From the NCBI RefSeq assembly GCF_027460065.1, contig NZ_JAPYZZ010000013.1:1-64000 (forward strand): a stretch of DNA of 64,000 nt, in the 5' to 3' direction. Origin of the DNA: Martinezella rhizogenes. GTDB lineage: Bacteria; Pseudomonadota; Alphaproteobacteria; Rhizobiales; Rhizobiaceae. This document shows positions 51,787-60,860 of this stretch, in pieces (position 1 is the stretch's first letter; every line of letters starts with the position of its first letter). The notes below the pieces were generated by a model. That model saw only the letters and a program-made list of their open reading frames with translations, had not been told where the DNA came from and did not search any database. The position numbers and the translations under genes were made by a program.

Positions 51787-52423
51787 ACCGGCGCTGAGAC
51801 TGGAGATATTTTACGGAATTTCCTCGCCATGGGCCTATTTTGGCGCGCCACGGGCGGTCGAGGTCGCCCGCACACAGGGCGCGGAAATTGTGCTGCGCCC
51901 GATCCGCATCATCGAGGCCAATGGCGGTATTCCGCTGCGCAGCCGTCCGGATGCGCGGCAGAATTATCATGCCGTGGAGCTGGACCGGTGGCGGCGTTAT
52001 CTCGATATGCCGCTCAACCTCACGCCGAAATTTTATCCCTGCGCCACCATCGAACGCGCGGCCCAGCTCATCATCGCCGCGCAGAAGGCGGGGCTTGACG
52101 CGATCGGCCTCTCTTTCGCCATCCAGCGCGCCCTGTGGAGCGAAGACCGCGACATCGCTGATCTCGAGACGCTCCGCGCCATCGCACAGGCGGTTATCGG
52201 CCCCGAAGGTGCCGCGCTCGTTCGCGATCCGCAGCCGCAGGACATCGTTGCGGAGTGGCAGGGAAATCTTGCCGAAGCCGAGCGTCTCGGCATTTTCGGA
52301 ACACCGACCTATGTGGTGAACGGCGAGCTTTTCTGGGGGCAGGACCGTCTGGAATTCGCAAGCCGCGCCCTTGCCGCCCTGAAGCAGCAAGTTTCACCAC
52401 CTGCAGTGAGGACATCCGTATGA
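51779..52423 (+). CDS. 2-hydroxychromene-2-carboxylate isomerase / DsbA-kappa family protein
   Basis: A 214-aa thioredoxin-fold protein. The active-site region FYGISSPWAYFG lacks the CxxC of DsbA and has the Ser-containing pattern of HCCA isomerases and kappa-class GSTs. GIFGTPTYVVNGELFWGQDR holds the cis-proline loop. The ATG at 51779 (spaced 7 nt after AAGGAG, inside the FMO stop region) is preferred to ATG 51773. The genes overlap by 8 nt. Such enzymes are glutathione-dependent isomerases; a step after oxygenation of the imported compound is inferred. Confidence 0.85.
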   Translation: MAEPALRLEIFYGISSPWAYFGAPRAVEVARTQGAEIVLRPIRIIEANGGIPLRSRPDARQNYHAVELDRWRRYLDMPLNLTPKFYPCATIERAAQLIIAAQKAGLDAIGLSFAIQRALWSEDRDIADLETLRAIAQAVIGPEGAALVRDPQPQDIVAEWQGNLAEAERLGIFGTPTYVVNGELFWGQDRLEFASRALAALKQQVSPPAVRTSV

Positions 52424-53421
52424 GCGACGCCGCAAAACTCCACAATCAGGCCATCGTCATCGACGGTCTGCAAACCTGCCAATGGAGCAGGTCGATTTTC
52501 GAAGACATGCGCGCGGGCGGCCTCACCGCCGTCAACGTATCGAGCGTGATCTGGGAGAATTTCCGCGAGAGCATCGGTTATGTCAGCGAGTGGAAACGTT
52601 TCCTGCGGGAAAATGACGACCTGATCCGCCCGGTGCGCACGGTGGCCGATATTCACGCGGCCAAGGCGGAAAACAAAACGGGCATCATCATCGGCTGGCA
52701 GAACACCTCGCCGCTCGAGGACAAGCTGGACTATGTCGAAATCTTTAAGGATCTCGGCGTCGGCATCATGCAGCTCACCTATAATACCCAGAATTATTCC
52801 GGTGCCGGCTATCTCGAGGAAAACGACAGCGGCCTCACCGGCTTCGGCCGCGAGGTGCTTGGGGAGATGAACCGCGTTGGCGTGCTCTGCGATCTCAGCC
52901 ATGTCGGCGACAGGACCACGGCGGATGTCATCGCCCGCTCGAAAGCGCCGGTCTGCATCTCGCATGTGCTGCCGCGCGCGCTGCGCGACGTGAAACGCAA
53001 CAAGCCGGACGAACTCTTGAAGGCCTGCGCCGAAAAGGGCGGCATTATCGGCATCAGCCTTTTTGCGCCGGGTCTTGCCGCCGGCAATGATGCGACGGTT
53101 GAGGATTATCTCGACGCCATGGCCTATGTCATCGATCTCGTCGGTGAAGATCATGTCGGCATCGGCACGGATTTCTCGCAGGAGCGGCCGCGCCCCGGCC
53201 CTTGGCAGCTCTGGGCCAACCGCGACAAGGGCACGGCCCGCACATTGACGGAATTCGCGACGGTCAAGATTTCCAAGCCGAAGGGCATCGAGCGCATCGG
53301 CGAGGTTCCCAATATCACCGCCCGCATGCTGGCGCGCGGCTGGAGCGAAACGCTCGTCTTGAAACTTCTCGGACAGAACTGGCTGCGCGTGCTGGACGCT
53401 GCTTGGCGGCCTGCAATCTGA
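52420..53421 (+). CDS. Membrane dipeptidase (M19) homologue with altered metal site
   Basis: A 333-aa amidohydrolase-fold protein overlapping the preceding gene by 4 nt (ATGA). It aligns with M19 dipeptidases over its length: SGLTGFGREVLGEMNRVGVL, CDLSHVGDRTTADVIARS, CISHVLPRALRDVKRNKPDE and DHVGIGTDFS. His161, His182 and Asp251 match the usual ligand or catalytic positions. However, the N-terminal metal motif HxD is replaced (IDGLQTCQW where IDGHNDLPW is usual), and the Glu expected near residue 94 is Gln (IIGWQNTSP). Metal binding is therefore unlike the standard binuclear site. It may act on a different amide, ester or lactone. Confidence 0.8.
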   Translation: MSDAAKLHNQAIVIDGLQTCQWSRSIFEDMRAGGLTAVNVSSVIWENFRESIGYVSEWKRFLRENDDLIRPVRTVADIHAAKAENKTGIIIGWQNTSPLEDKLDYVEIFKDLGVGIMQLTYNTQNYSGAGYLEENDSGLTGFGREVLGEMNRVGVLCDLSHVGDRTTADVIARSKAPVCISHVLPRALRDVKRNKPDELLKACAEKGGIIGISLFAPGLAAGNDATVEDYLDAMAYVIDLVGEDHVGIGTDFSQERPRPGPWQLWANRDKGTARTLTEFATVKISKPKGIERIGEVPNITARMLARGWSETLVLKLLGQNWLRVLDAAWRPAI

Positions 53422-53451
53422 CAACACCAAAAACAAACGGAGGCAACTGAA

Positions 53452-54525
53452 ATGAAAAATGCTCATCAGCGCCGCAAGGCCGCTATCTTCGCCGGCATCA
53501 TTGCCGCCGGGATCGCATCGCTCTCGGGAACCGTCTTTGCGCAGGATGCGACGAAAGGCACGGTCAATATCGTCGGTTTTTCTGGTGTCTTTGCGGATAA
53601 TTATCAGAAATTCATCATCGACGCCTTCAAGGCCGAACATCCCGGCATCGAGGTGAACTATCAGCAGAGCAAGAATTCGGCCGAAACGCTGGCGCTGCTC
53701 ACCCTTCAGCGCGCTGACCCCAAGGTCGACGTTGCCCTGATCGACGTCTCGGTCGCCATCAAGGCGAATAAGGAGGAATTGTTCACAAAGCTTGACCCCG
53801 CCAAGGTGCCGAACCTTGCCGAGCAGCCGGAATGGGCGCGCATCGACAGCGACCGCGCCGTCGCCTTCTCGCAGGACAATCTCGCCATCCTCTACAATAC
53901 CGATGCCGTGAAGGAACCGCCGACAAGCTGGACCGATCTCGCTGACCCGAAATACAAAGGAAAGATCGCCGCCAAATTGTCCGATACGCGCGGCGTCATT
54001 CTGCTGCCGATCCTCACCAAGCTGAAGGGCGGCGATTACAAAACCTCCGTCGATCCGGCCATCGATTTCCTGAAACAGGTCGCGCCGAGCGTTTCGACTT
54101 TCGAACCGGCACCGGACTGCTATGCGGTGGTGCAGAGCGGCGAGGTTGATCTTTCCGTCTGCTGGAATGGCCGCGCGCAATATCTGCATGACACGCAGGG
54201 CGGCAAGATCGGCGTGGCGCTGCCGAAGGAAGGCTCCATCGGCCAGACGAACACCATCGGGCTGGTCGAGGGTTCGAAGAACAAGCAAGCCGCCGAACTC
54301 TTCGTCAATTATGCGCTGAGCGCCAAGGCGCAGGCGACATTCGCCGAAAAGAGCTTCTATGGTCCGGTCAACAGCAAGGTTTCGCTCAGCGAACCCGTCG
54401 CCGCCCGCATCTATGGCAGCAAGGAAGCCCAGGCCGCGCAGTCTTCCCTCGACTGGAACTTCGTGGCGGACAAATATTCGGCGTGGATACAGCGGATCAA
54501 CCGCGAGGTCATCGCGGCGAATTGA
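53452..54525 (+). CDS. Polyamine/iron-type ABC transporter substrate-binding protein
   Basis: A 357-aa periplasmic protein of the PotD/FutA-related family 1 or 8 group. The Sec signal ends near TVFAQ (residue about 27). GTVNIVGFSGVFADNYQKFI, PTSWTDLADPKYKGKIAAKL and VDLSVCWNGRAQYLHDTQGG are characteristic of this subfamily, whose ligands include polyamines and other cationic or small organic solutes. CGGAGG precedes the ATG. It begins the importer portion of the operon. The ligand is unknown but presumably the substrate of the neighbouring enzymes. Confidence 0.9.
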   Translation: MKNAHQRRKAAIFAGIIAAGIASLSGTVFAQDATKGTVNIVGFSGVFADNYQKFIIDAFKAEHPGIEVNYQQSKNSAETLALLTLQRADPKVDVALIDVSVAIKANKEELFTKLDPAKVPNLAEQPEWARIDSDRAVAFSQDNLAILYNTDAVKEPPTSWTDLADPKYKGKIAAKLSDTRGVILLPILTKLKGGDYKTSVDPAIDFLKQVAPSVSTFEPAPDCYAVVQSGEVDLSVCWNGRAQYLHDTQGGKIGVALPKEGSIGQTNTIGLVEGSKNKQAAELFVNYALSAKAQATFAEKSFYGPVNSKVSLSEPVAARIYGSKEAQAAQSSLDWNFVADKYSAWIQRINREVIAAN

Positions 54526-54545
54526 GACAGGAAGCAGAGGACGCC

Positions 54546-55601
54546 ATGGCCGATCATCATGTCGAGATCGACAATCTCGTGAAGACCTATCCGGGCGCCC
54601 TCAAGCCCTCCGTGGATCACGTCAGCCTTTCACTGCCGCGCGGGGAAATGCTGGCGCTGCTCGGCCCCTCCGGCTGTGGCAAGACCACGATCCTGCGCAT
54701 GGTCGCCGGGCTTATTCCTGTAACGTCAGGCCAAATCCGGCTGGATGGCCGCGATATTTCCGCGACCCCGGTTCACAGGCGCAATATGGGCATGGTCTTT
54801 CAGGCCTATGCCCTGTTTCCGCATATGAACGTCTCCGAAAACATCGCCTTCGGACTGGAAATGCGCGGCATCGCCAAATCCGAGCGCAGGGAGCGGGTGG
54901 AAAAGGCGCTCGATCTCGTCAAGCTTTCCGGCTTCGGCGAAAGACGCGTCTCCCAGCTTTCCGGCGGCCAGCAGCAGCGGGCGGCGATTGCCCGCTCGCT
55001 CGTCATCGAACCCGCGCTGTTGCTGTTCGACGAGCCGCTCTCCAATCTCGACGCGAAATTGCGCGATGAGATGCGCGATGAAATCCGCGACATCCAGAAC
55101 CGCACCGGCGTCACCAGCATTTTCGTGACCCATGATCAGGACGAAGCGCTGTCGATGGCCGATAGGCTGGCGGTGATGTCTGAAGGGCGGCTGGAACAGA
55201 TCGGCACGCCGCGCGAGATTTTCGACAGGCCGAAAACGGATTTCGTCGCCTCCTTCATCGGGGCCGGCTCCATCCTTGCCGGTGCGGTCGTCGCGCCGGG
55301 CCGCGCGGAAATCCCGGGTCTCGGTTTCCTGCATTTTTCGGGCGCTGTTCCGGCCGGGAACAAGGCGAGGTTTCTGGTGCGTCCGCATCGCTTCGTGCTG
55401 GGCGAGGGCGTCAATGCCTTTTCCGGCATTGTCGAGCATGTCACCTATCGCGGGCAGGTGCTGACCCTCGGCGTGCGCGCGGGCGAACATCGCCTTCAGG
55501 CCGATCTGCCCACCCATGCGGGCGCCTTGCCCGCAAAGGGCGAGCGGGTCACGCTTTCCGTCGCGCCGGAGGATGTGACGCTGATCGGGGAGGCGGCCTG
55601 A
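54546..55601 (+). CDS. Polyamine-type ABC ATP-binding protein (PotA-like)
   Basis: A 351-aa ATPase: Walker A GPSGCGKTT, Q-loop VFQAYALFPHMNVSE, signature LSGGQQQRAAIARSL and Walker B LLLFDEPLSNLD, with a TOBE C-terminus (VRPHRFVLGEGVNAFSG). The ATG at 54546 starts MADHHVEIDN; the upstream in-frame ATG lies inside the binding-protein gene. Powers the PotB/PotC pair. Confidence 0.93.
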   Translation: MADHHVEIDNLVKTYPGALKPSVDHVSLSLPRGEMLALLGPSGCGKTTILRMVAGLIPVTSGQIRLDGRDISATPVHRRNMGMVFQAYALFPHMNVSENIAFGLEMRGIAKSERRERVEKALDLVKLSGFGERRVSQLSGGQQQRAAIARSLVIEPALLLFDEPLSNLDAKLRDEMRDEIRDIQNRTGVTSIFVTHDQDEALSMADRLAVMSEGRLEQIGTPREIFDRPKTDFVASFIGAGSILAGAVVAPGRAEIPGLGFLHFSGAVPAGNKARFLVRPHRFVLGEGVNAFSGIVEHVTYRGQVLTLGVRAGEHRLQADLPTHAGALPAKGERVTLSVAPEDVTLIGEAA

Positions 55602-56476
55602 TGGCGGCGGCAGGCCATTCATCGGGTAACGGCGTATCGCATCGCGGCGTCCTGCTGCTTCTGTTGCTGCCGGGCCTCATCGCGTTGCTGACGACCTTCC
55701 TTTTGCCGCTCGTCTGGCTGGTGCGGGCGTCCTTCGCATCTTCGGCCATGGCCGCACTTCGCGGCGGCGACTGGACGCTCGAATCCTACCGAACCGTATT
55801 ATTCGACCCATTTTACTGGAAAATCGCCTGGAACACGCTTTATCTCGGCGTGAACGTCGCGGTTCTGGCGGTCGTTCTTTCCTATCCCATCGCGCTTTTC
55901 CTTGCCCGTACCACAAGCCGCTGGCGTGGCGTGCTGACGGCGCTTGCCGTCGCACCGCTTCTCACCTCCTCGGTGGTGCGCACCTATGGCTGGATGGTCA
56001 TTCTGGGGGACAGGGGCGTCATCAACACGGCGTTGCAATCGTCCGGGCTGACGGACGGCGTCATCCGGCTCACCAACAATTACTTCGGCGCTACCGTCGC
56101 GCTGGTTGAAATCCTCATGCCCTATGCGATCCTTGCGATGCTGAGTGGGTTTGGCCGGTTGAATACGCAGTTCGAGGAGGCCGCCGCCATGCTCGGCGCG
56201 AACCGTCTGCGCGTGTTCACCCGCATCGTGCTGCCGCTTTCGCTGCCCGGCGTGCTCACCGCCGCCCTTCTGGTTTTCGTGCTCGCCATCTCGTCCTTCG
56301 TCACGCCGCGCCTGATGGGCGGCGGCCGCGTTTTCGTCATCGGCACGGAGGTTTTCAACGAGGCGACGGTGACGCTGAACTGGCCGCTGGCGGCCGCGCT
56401 TTCGGTGTTGCTGCTTGTGCTGTTCGGCAGCGTGATCGTGATTTACCAGCGCGCCATGCGCGCGCTTGAGACGTGA
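55601..56476 (+). CDS. Polyamine-type ABC permease (PotB-like)
   Basis: A 291-aa six-span permease; its ATG overlaps the ATPase stop by one base (TGATG). Typical segments are LLLLLPGLIALLTTFLLPLV and the EAA loop FEEAAAMLGANRLRVFTRIV followed by LPLSLPGVLTAALL. Part of one tightly coupled importer operon. Confidence 0.93.
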   Translation: MAAAGHSSGNGVSHRGVLLLLLLPGLIALLTTFLLPLVWLVRASFASSAMAALRGGDWTLESYRTVLFDPFYWKIAWNTLYLGVNVAVLAVVLSYPIALFLARTTSRWRGVLTALAVAPLLTSSVVRTYGWMVILGDRGVINTALQSSGLTDGVIRLTNNYFGATVALVEILMPYAILAMLSGFGRLNTQFEEAAAMLGANRLRVFTRIVLPLSLPGVLTAALLVFVLAISSFVTPRLMGGGRVFVIGTEVFNEATVTLNWPLAAALSVLLLVLFGSVIVIYQRAMRALET

Positions 56477-56484
56477 GGCCGGCC

Positions 56485-57273
56485 ATGGACGCAAAATTCG
56501 GACGTCTCGCCCACGCGCTGCTGCTGACGCTGCTTTACCTGTTTCTTCTCGCGCCGATCATCGTCGTCCTGATCATTTCCTTCGATACGCGGCAATATCT
56601 GGCCTTTCCGCCGGAAAGCCTGTCCTTCGGCTCCTATGCCAAGGTCTTCGCCAATGTGAAGTTCATCTCCGCTTTCTGGCGAAGCCTCGGTATTGGCCTG
56701 CTCGTCGGTTTCGTGTCGATCTTCGCGGGGCTGCTTTTGTCGCTGGCGCTGTCGCGGCATGAATTTCGCGGCAAGGGTGCCGTCAATTTCCTGATTCTTG
56801 CACCGTTCCTCGTGCCGCATATCGTGCTTGCCGTCGGTGTGATGCTGGTGCTGGGGCCGCTTGGCCTGCTCGACAGTTATACCGGCATTTTCCTCGCCCA
56901 TCTCGGCATCACCACGCCCTATACGGTGCGCACCATCACCATGAGCCTGATGGCGGTGGATCGCCGTATCGAGGAGGCGGCGCGCGTTCATGGCGCTTCG
57001 CCCGCCATGGTGCTGTGGCGCATCACGCTGCCGCTGGTGCGGCCCGGCCTCATCGCCGGCGCGGTCATCGCCTTCCTGATTTCCTTCGACGAGGCGACGA
57101 TCTCGCTCTTCATCGTCTCGGTCAAATCCTCGACGCTGCCGACTGAAATCTATCATTATCTCGAATATTCCACCGATCCGCAGATTGCCGCGCTCTCCGT
57201 CATCCTTATCCTGATTTCGGTCGGTGTGGTGGTGGCGGTCGAGCGGTTGATCGGATTGCGCAAGGTGCTGTGA
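56485..57273 (+). CDS. Polyamine-type ABC permease (PotC-like)
   Basis: A 262-aa permease. The ATG at 56485 after GAGG is preferred; a GTG at 56473 overlapping the PotB stop is also possible. The EAA loop reads RIEEAARVHGASPAMVLWRI and spans such as FLLAPIIVVLIISFDT match PotC/YdcV-type proteins. Second permease of the importer. Confidence 0.92.
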   Translation: MDAKFGRLAHALLLTLLYLFLLAPIIVVLIISFDTRQYLAFPPESLSFGSYAKVFANVKFISAFWRSLGIGLLVGFVSIFAGLLLSLALSRHEFRGKGAVNFLILAPFLVPHIVLAVGVMLVLGPLGLLDSYTGIFLAHLGITTPYTVRTITMSLMAVDRRIEEAARVHGASPAMVLWRITLPLVRPGLIAGAVIAFLISFDEATISLFIVSVKSSTLPTEIYHYLEYSTDPQIAALSVILILISVGVVVAVERLIGLRKVL

Positions 57274-57274
57274 C

Positions 57275-58783
57275 ATGACGATCGTAAATACTGCAGCCGG
57301 CGCGCTTCGGGGTATCAGGGAAAATGGCATTAACGCCTTTTTGGGCGTGCCCTATGCCGCACCGGTCACGCCCGAGCGCCGTTTTGAAGCGCCGCAGCCG
57401 GTTTTGCCGTGGGCGGATGTGCGCGATGCCACCCGGCTCGGCCCCGTCTGTCCCCAAATTCCCACCTACGGTCCGGTCGGCACCGCCGCGACCTCGAAAC
57501 TGGCCTTCGGCGAGGATTTCCTGACGCTCAACATCCGCACGCCCGATCCCGCGGGCCGGGCGCCGGTGCTGTTCTGGATCCATGGCGGCGGTTATGCGGT
57601 CGGTTCCGCCAATGAGCCGGTGCTGCAGAGCGGCGCTTTCGCGGCAAGCGGTATCGTTGAAGTCACGGTCAATTATCGCCTCGGCGCGCTCGGTTTTCTC
57701 CATATCGACGGCAAGCCCGACAATCGCGGTCTGCTCGACCTCATTGCCGCGCTCGAATGGGTGCGCGACAACATTGCCGCCTTCGGAGGTGATCCTGATC
57801 GGGTAACGCTGGCGGGGCGCTCGGCCGGCGGCTTTGCGGTCGCGACGCTAATGGCCATGCCCCGCGCTGCGGGGCTTTTCCACCGGGCCATGCCGCAAAG
57901 TGGCGCAAGCACGGCAATCGCCTCCCTTGAGGACGCCGCCAAGCTTTCGCACCGCTTTCTGGTGGCGGCGAATGCGGATGATGCTCGCCTCGCCGCTCTT
58001 CCCATGGAGAGGCTGCTCGAAATCCAGCGCGATCTTTGCAACCAGTCCTATGAGCAACATGATTTTGCCCGCGATGGGACGGCGGCGATGCTGGGGGTGC
58101 CCTTTGTTCCCGTGGTCGATGGGGTGAGCCTGCCTGAACATCCCGAAATTGCGGCACAGGCGGGGCGTACCGCCGCCGTGCCGATGATGATCGGCTGCAC
58201 GACCGGAGAATACGTGACCCACGCAACGGCGCAGCCGGACATGGATTTTACGCTCTGCGCAAAACTGCTGCATGAGCGTGTTCTGCCCTGCGGTCTCGAA
58301 GGTTCCGGCATTGTCGCATGCTATCGCGCCGCCTTGCCGGACCACAGCCCACGCGGCATCTGGCGCGCAATTGCCGGCGATCTGGTTTTCCAGCTTCCTG
58401 CGATCCGTTTCGCCAAGCTGCATGCTCGTTTCAGCCGGGTTTATAAATATCTCTACGGCCCGCTGGAGGCGGATGAATTGGGCGCGCCGCACGGGGCGGA
58501 AGTCGGTGCCGTCTGGTATCGCGATGGCTCGAACAGCCGCGACCTGCCGGAGCGCCAGCGTATGACAGATGCGGGTTTTGCAAAGGCGATCCACAATCTG
58601 TGGGTCTCATTCATAAGGGATGCGCGACCCGTCGCGCCGAATGGCAGTTGGCCGCTTTATGATGCGGAAAGAGCAATGGTTCTGCAGCTGGCCCCGGCCG
58701 GATCGCACATTGTTCCCGATCCCTTCAACGGGCGCGAAGCGCTCTGGTTGCCGGCTGGCCATGAGGATCGCGGGCCGGTATAG
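57275..58783 (+). CDS. Type-B carboxylesterase family alpha/beta hydrolase
   Basis: A 502-aa alpha/beta hydrolase with the type-B carboxylesterase N-terminus AFLGVPYAAP and EDFLTLNIRTPDP, oxyanion hole WIHGGGYAVGS (residues 101-111) and nucleophile Ser183 in GRSAGG (the usual GESAGG has Glu in the second position). No signal peptide. One nt after the PotC stop, so part of the operon. Likely cleaves an ester in the imported molecule or an intermediate. The Arg at the elbow is unusual and worth checking. Confidence 0.88.
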   Translation: MTIVNTAAGALRGIRENGINAFLGVPYAAPVTPERRFEAPQPVLPWADVRDATRLGPVCPQIPTYGPVGTAATSKLAFGEDFLTLNIRTPDPAGRAPVLFWIHGGGYAVGSANEPVLQSGAFAASGIVEVTVNYRLGALGFLHIDGKPDNRGLLDLIAALEWVRDNIAAFGGDPDRVTLAGRSAGGFAVATLMAMPRAAGLFHRAMPQSGASTAIASLEDAAKLSHRFLVAANADDARLAALPMERLLEIQRDLCNQSYEQHDFARDGTAAMLGVPFVPVVDGVSLPEHPEIAAQAGRTAAVPMMIGCTTGEYVTHATAQPDMDFTLCAKLLHERVLPCGLEGSGIVACYRAALPDHSPRGIWRAIAGDLVFQLPAIRFAKLHARFSRVYKYLYGPLEADELGAPHGAEVGAVWYRDGSNSRDLPERQRMTDAGFAKAIHNLWVSFIRDARPVAPNGSWPLYDAERAMVLQLAPAGSHIVPDPFNGREALWLPAGHEDRGPV

Positions 58784-58832
58784 CGCTTGGTGACGATGAG
58801 GAAGAAACATATGTCTCGGGGTGGAGTGGAAA

Positions 58833-59780
58833 ATGGTGTCTGACTATCTCGATACGCGGCAGCTCGAGGCTTTCGTGGCCGTGGTTTCGATCGGCAGCAT
58901 AACGGGCGCGGCAAAGGCGCTGGGCAAGTCCCAACCCGTCGTCACGCGCCTTATTCAGGACCTCGAGAGCGAAATCGGTTTTGCGCTGCTGCATCGCAAC
59001 GGCCCGCGCATCACCCCCACCGAAAAGGGTGTCGCCTTTTTTGCCCAGGCGGAACTGTTCCTCAGCGGCCTCAGAACGATCAGCGAAAGCGCACGGCACA
59101 TCCGGGCCGCGCGCCGCACGGCCATCGAGGTTGCCTCCATTCCGGCGATTGCCGCCAGTCTCCTGCCGAGGGCGCTTGCGGCCCTGCCAGCCGACAGGTT
59201 TCCCGACCACGTGCATCTGCAGAGCATTTCCTCGGAAAATGTCGTGCAGGCGGTGATGGCAGGCACGGCGGATCTCGGCGCCGTCAGTCTTCCGCTCGAC
59301 AATCCCGGCATCGACATCCATTGGCTGGGAGAGGTGCCGTGCGTGGCCGTGGTGGCGGAGGATCATCCGCTGGCGCAAAAGGCGGTGATTTCTGCGGGAG
59401 ACCTTGCCGGACACCGGCTCATTGCTTCCGCAAACCCGTTTCGCCTGCGCATGCGGATCAACGATGTGCTCTCAAATCTCGGCGTCGATCTTTCCTCTGT
59501 GATCGACAGCAATGCGACCTATGTTTCCCTGTCGCTTGCCCGTATGGGGCTTGGCATCGCCATCGTCGAATCGATTACCCTCTGGGGCCTGCCGGTGGAG
59601 GGGGTTCGTGTTCTGCCTCTTTCATTCCACATACCGTTCCAGTGGGGGCTCGTCACGGCGGCCGGCCGGCCGGTCATCTTCGAGGTGGAGCAACTGGTGG
59701 CCACTGCAAGACGAATGGTGGCAGATATGCCGCAAGCCGTGGTGTATGATAAAATATCGCAAATCCAACTACTTGAATGA
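58833..59780 (+). CDS. LysR-family transcriptional regulator
   Basis: A 315-aa regulator. The N-terminal helix-turn-helix is QLEAFVAVVSIGSITGAAKA then LGKSQPVVTRLIQDLE, followed by a LysR substrate-binding domain (AGTADLGAVSLPLDNPGIDI, VAVVAEDHPLAQKAV). The ATG at 58833 has GGAGTGGA upstream. It lies 49 nt after the carboxylesterase and points the same way, so it is probably co-transcribed and controls the operon. Autoregulation from within the operon is unusual for LysR proteins. Confidence 0.9.
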   Translation: MVSDYLDTRQLEAFVAVVSIGSITGAAKALGKSQPVVTRLIQDLESEIGFALLHRNGPRITPTEKGVAFFAQAELFLSGLRTISESARHIRAARRTAIEVASIPAIAASLLPRALAALPADRFPDHVHLQSISSENVVQAVMAGTADLGAVSLPLDNPGIDIHWLGEVPCVAVVAEDHPLAQKAVISAGDLAGHRLIASANPFRLRMRINDVLSNLGVDLSSVIDSNATYVSLSLARMGLGIAIVESITLWGLPVEGVRVLPLSFHIPFQWGLVTAAGRPVIFEVEQLVATARRMVADMPQAVVYDKISQIQLLE

Positions 59781-60273
59781 ATTCTTCTGGATGCGGTCAT
59801 TTCGACTGGCCAGTTCGACGCTGGCGCCGCGATCACGCGGCGCCGACGGTTTGTGCCCTTTCAGAGCGAAGGGAAAGTCCGTACCGATAAGCGATCCACA
59901 AGCCGATAGTTGCGCCGCCATCACACTGACGGCAAGGATCGGCCAGGCGAGAGAAGGGCGTTCGCCAAGACGCGCCGTTCTTCGAAGCGAAAGCGCGTCC
60001 TACGGAGCGTTGCGACCCTGGGTCGGCGGAGTGCGTCCGCCCTGGTGAAGCAGCAGAATTCCTCGATGGCCTGCGGTCTGCCCAACAAGTATCCAGAAGA
60101 TCGAGTGCTCGCTCAATGACCCGGCACAGTTGCAGGAGGACGCTGAACATTTCGCGCTATGACGCTAAAGGCGCGCTCCACGCAGCCGCTCGTCTTCTTT
60201 ATCTGTCCTGCCGGCCCCGGGCATCACCACCAACACGATCGGTTCCATCGCTCGGCAGGTTTGAAAAACCAGC
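59781..60273. other. Gap with no supported gene
   Basis: About 490 nt between the LysR and Lrp genes. Several frames are open on both strands but none has a clear family match. On the minus strand an ATG near 59923 opens a 52-codon frame with a lipoprotein-like LSAC element and no ribosome-binding site. Codon use and broken frames suggest degraded coding sequence. No IS ends or repeats recognised. Confidence 0.35.
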
Positions 60274-60774
60274 CTAGCGCGGGATTTTGTCCGCTTCCGC
60301 AAATGCCCCCAATCTGGCTTCGAAGGGCGCGGACTGGACGATTGCCGAGTTGGTTGATCCGTATGGAACTATTCGGTCAATGACAGCCTCCATCTGCTGC
60401 ACGTCACGAACATGTGCGATGGCAACAAAACAGTCGTCCCCCGAGACGCGGTCACACCTTACGATTTCAGGCGTGTCGCGGATCGCCTCAATCATGTTCT
60501 TCATCTCGCCGGGCAGGGGACGCGCCCGGATCATGATGGTAAGCGCAAGCCCCAGCTTGCTATGATCGACACGAGCGCCGTAGCCGGTGATCACGCCCCG
60601 ATCTTCCAACCGCCTGACCCGCTCTGAAACGCTGGGAGCCGAAAGTCCGACCTGGCGTGCCAGTTCCGCATTCGACAGGCGGGCATTTTTATACAGAGCG
60701 GTCAGCAGGCGCGCGTCTATCTCATCAAACCCGGCCTCCAACGCCCCCTTTCTGTTTTGAAAGTACATTGTCAT
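60274..60774 (-). CDS. Lrp/AsnC-family transcriptional regulator
   Basis: A 166-aa regulator: the helix-turn-helix is IDARLLTALYKNARLSNAEL then ARQVGLSAPSVSERVRRLED, followed by the RAM ligand-binding domain (LALTIMIRARPLPG, VRCDRVSGDDCFVAIAHVRD). Divergent from the EamA exporter gene with an 86-nt gap, a common arrangement in which the regulator controls an amino-acid exporter. Confidence 0.92.
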   Translation of the reverse strand: MTMYFQNRKGALEAGFDEIDARLLTALYKNARLSNAELARQVGLSAPSVSERVRRLEDRGVITGYGARVDHSKLGLALTIMIRARPLPGEMKNMIEAIRDTPEIVRCDRVSGDDCFVAIAHVRDVQQMEAVIDRIVPYGSTNSAIVQSAPFEARLGAFAEADKIPR

Positions 60775-60860
60775 TTTTACCTTTGATCATGAGGCATTAT
60801 TAGTCATTTCGGAGTTCAACCGTTATTCCGAAGGCTGAATTGCCTTGGTATCATGCTGGC

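Noticed and set aside
52309-54288. 659-residue minus-strand frame across the M19 and PotD genes
   Set aside because: Antisense of two genes with clear domains; the sequence resembles no protein.
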